A DNA stretch of 19,326 nucleotides from Bacteroidales bacterium (lineage in GTDB: Bacteria; Bacteroidota; Bacteroidia; Bacteroidales; UBA932): NCBI GenBank assembly GCA_023227835.1, contig JALOCI010000050.1, positions 1-19,326 of the forward strand. The letters run 5' to 3'. Position numbers and translations under genes: made by a program. The notes under the pieces are model-generated. The model saw only the letters and a program-made list of their open reading frames with translations. It did not search any database and was not told the origin of the DNA. How positions within the stretch are numbered: position 1 is the first letter of the stretch; the number at the start of each line of letters is the position of its first letter. Positions 18,937 through 19,326 of the stretch are shown here, one piece after another.

Positions 18937-19326
18937 GATACGGGATCGACCTCTCGCGCTACCAGGGCGCGGTGAACTGGGAGCAGCTCGCCGCGGCGCG
19001 CATCGAAGGCGAGCCGGTGGCGTTCGTGCTGATCCGCGCGCAGGTGGGGACCACGGTTGATCCGTTGTTACAGACTAATCTTTCAGGCGCGGCCTCTGTC
19101 GGGTTGGAGTCGTCGGTATATCACGTCGTCCACGAGAATGTGGCCGGCGATGTGCAGGCCGATGCGTTCCTCGCGTTGCTGGCCGCGCAGCCTAAGCCGC
19201 GGCTCCCTGTCATCCTGGACGTCGAGCGTCCGATGTACGCCGGAAACAGCGACGCGCACCGGCGGGTGGTCGAGTCCACGCGCATTATGACGCTGCGCTT
19301 GCAGGCGGCTGGTTACGCCGTGATGA
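18933..19326 (+). CDS. GH25-family lysozyme / endolysin (truncated by window end)
   Basis: The first 131 residues are visible. GIDLSRYQGAVNW (4-16) is the classic GH25 opening, with Asp6. FVLIRAQVG (31-39), VYHVVHEN (62-69) and the catalytic-type pair Asp96-x-Glu98 in LPVILDVERP follow. GH25 enzymes cut the beta-1,4 bond between N-acetylmuramic acid and N-acetylglucosamine. Phages use them for host lysis, and some conjugative elements use them to open the wall. There is no signal peptide, as expected if a holin releases it. The start overlaps the preceding stop. The C-terminal half lies outside the window. Confidence 0.88.
   Translation, partial: MRYGIDLSRYQGAVNWEQLAAARIEGEPVAFVLIRAQVGTTVDPLLQTNLSGAASVGLESSVYHVVHENVAGDVQADAFLALLAAQPKPRLPVILDVERPMYAGNSDAHRRVVESTRIMTLRLQAAGYAVM

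Overview
This window is a GC-rich stretch in which every convincing gene lies on the plus strand, packed with ATGA overlaps and strong Shine-Dalgarno sites. It looks like part of a plasmid, phage-plasmid or integrative element rather than a core chromosome. It combines a partition cassette, two tyrosine recombinases, an initiator plus helicase loader with internal iterons, an FtsK-like translocase, and a GH25 endolysin with a holin-like neighbour. The host is probably a monoderm-like, high-GC bacterium. Chloroflexota is my guess, from general sequence style and Ala/Thr-rich lipoproteins; no taxonomic marker gene is present.

Layout. 1-1208: a consensus promoter with a dyad over the -10 drives a ribbon-helix-helix regulator, an unknown protein, a PD-(D/E)XK-like nuclease candidate and a small membrane protein. 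1279-4369: two tyrosine recombinases flank a 432-base non-coding module that holds a tRNA-Thr(CGT) and a probable structured RNA. That RNA shows an anti-Shine-Dalgarno loop and a 17-base match to the 3' end of 16S rRNA. 4366-5192: small genes, including a lipoprotein and a zinc-ribbon protein.

5203-11473 is the core. It is a PRTRC-type (ParB-related, ThiF-related) cassette: a ParB-like protein, a ubiquitin-like protein fused to a zinc domain, two less certain proteins, an E2-like PRTRC-B protein, a JAMM peptidase, a ThiF/E1-like adenylyltransferase, a coiled-coil protein, a ParM/StbA-like actin and a ParR-like RHH protein. A complete set of ubiquitin-type parts is thus embedded in a segregation operon. 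An AT-rich perfect-arm dyad and two GC hairpins follow (11466-11580) and are candidates for a centromere or operator.

11606-14876 encodes a membrane protein, an Ala/Thr-rich lipoprotein, an FtsK/HerA-type ATPase with a C-terminal winged helix, and an unknown protein, perhaps a DNA-transfer module. 14929-16570 is a replication module: a DnaD-like initiator whose linker DNA carries seven 16-bp iterons, mostly 21 bp apart, followed by a DnaC/DnaI-like loader. 16567-17990 holds accessory genes, one apparently frameshifted. 17991-18504 holds two strong terminators around a tiny transcription unit with a consensus promoter. The window ends in a holin-like lipoprotein and a truncated GH25 lysozyme.

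All functional calls come from motifs read by eye; no database search was run.
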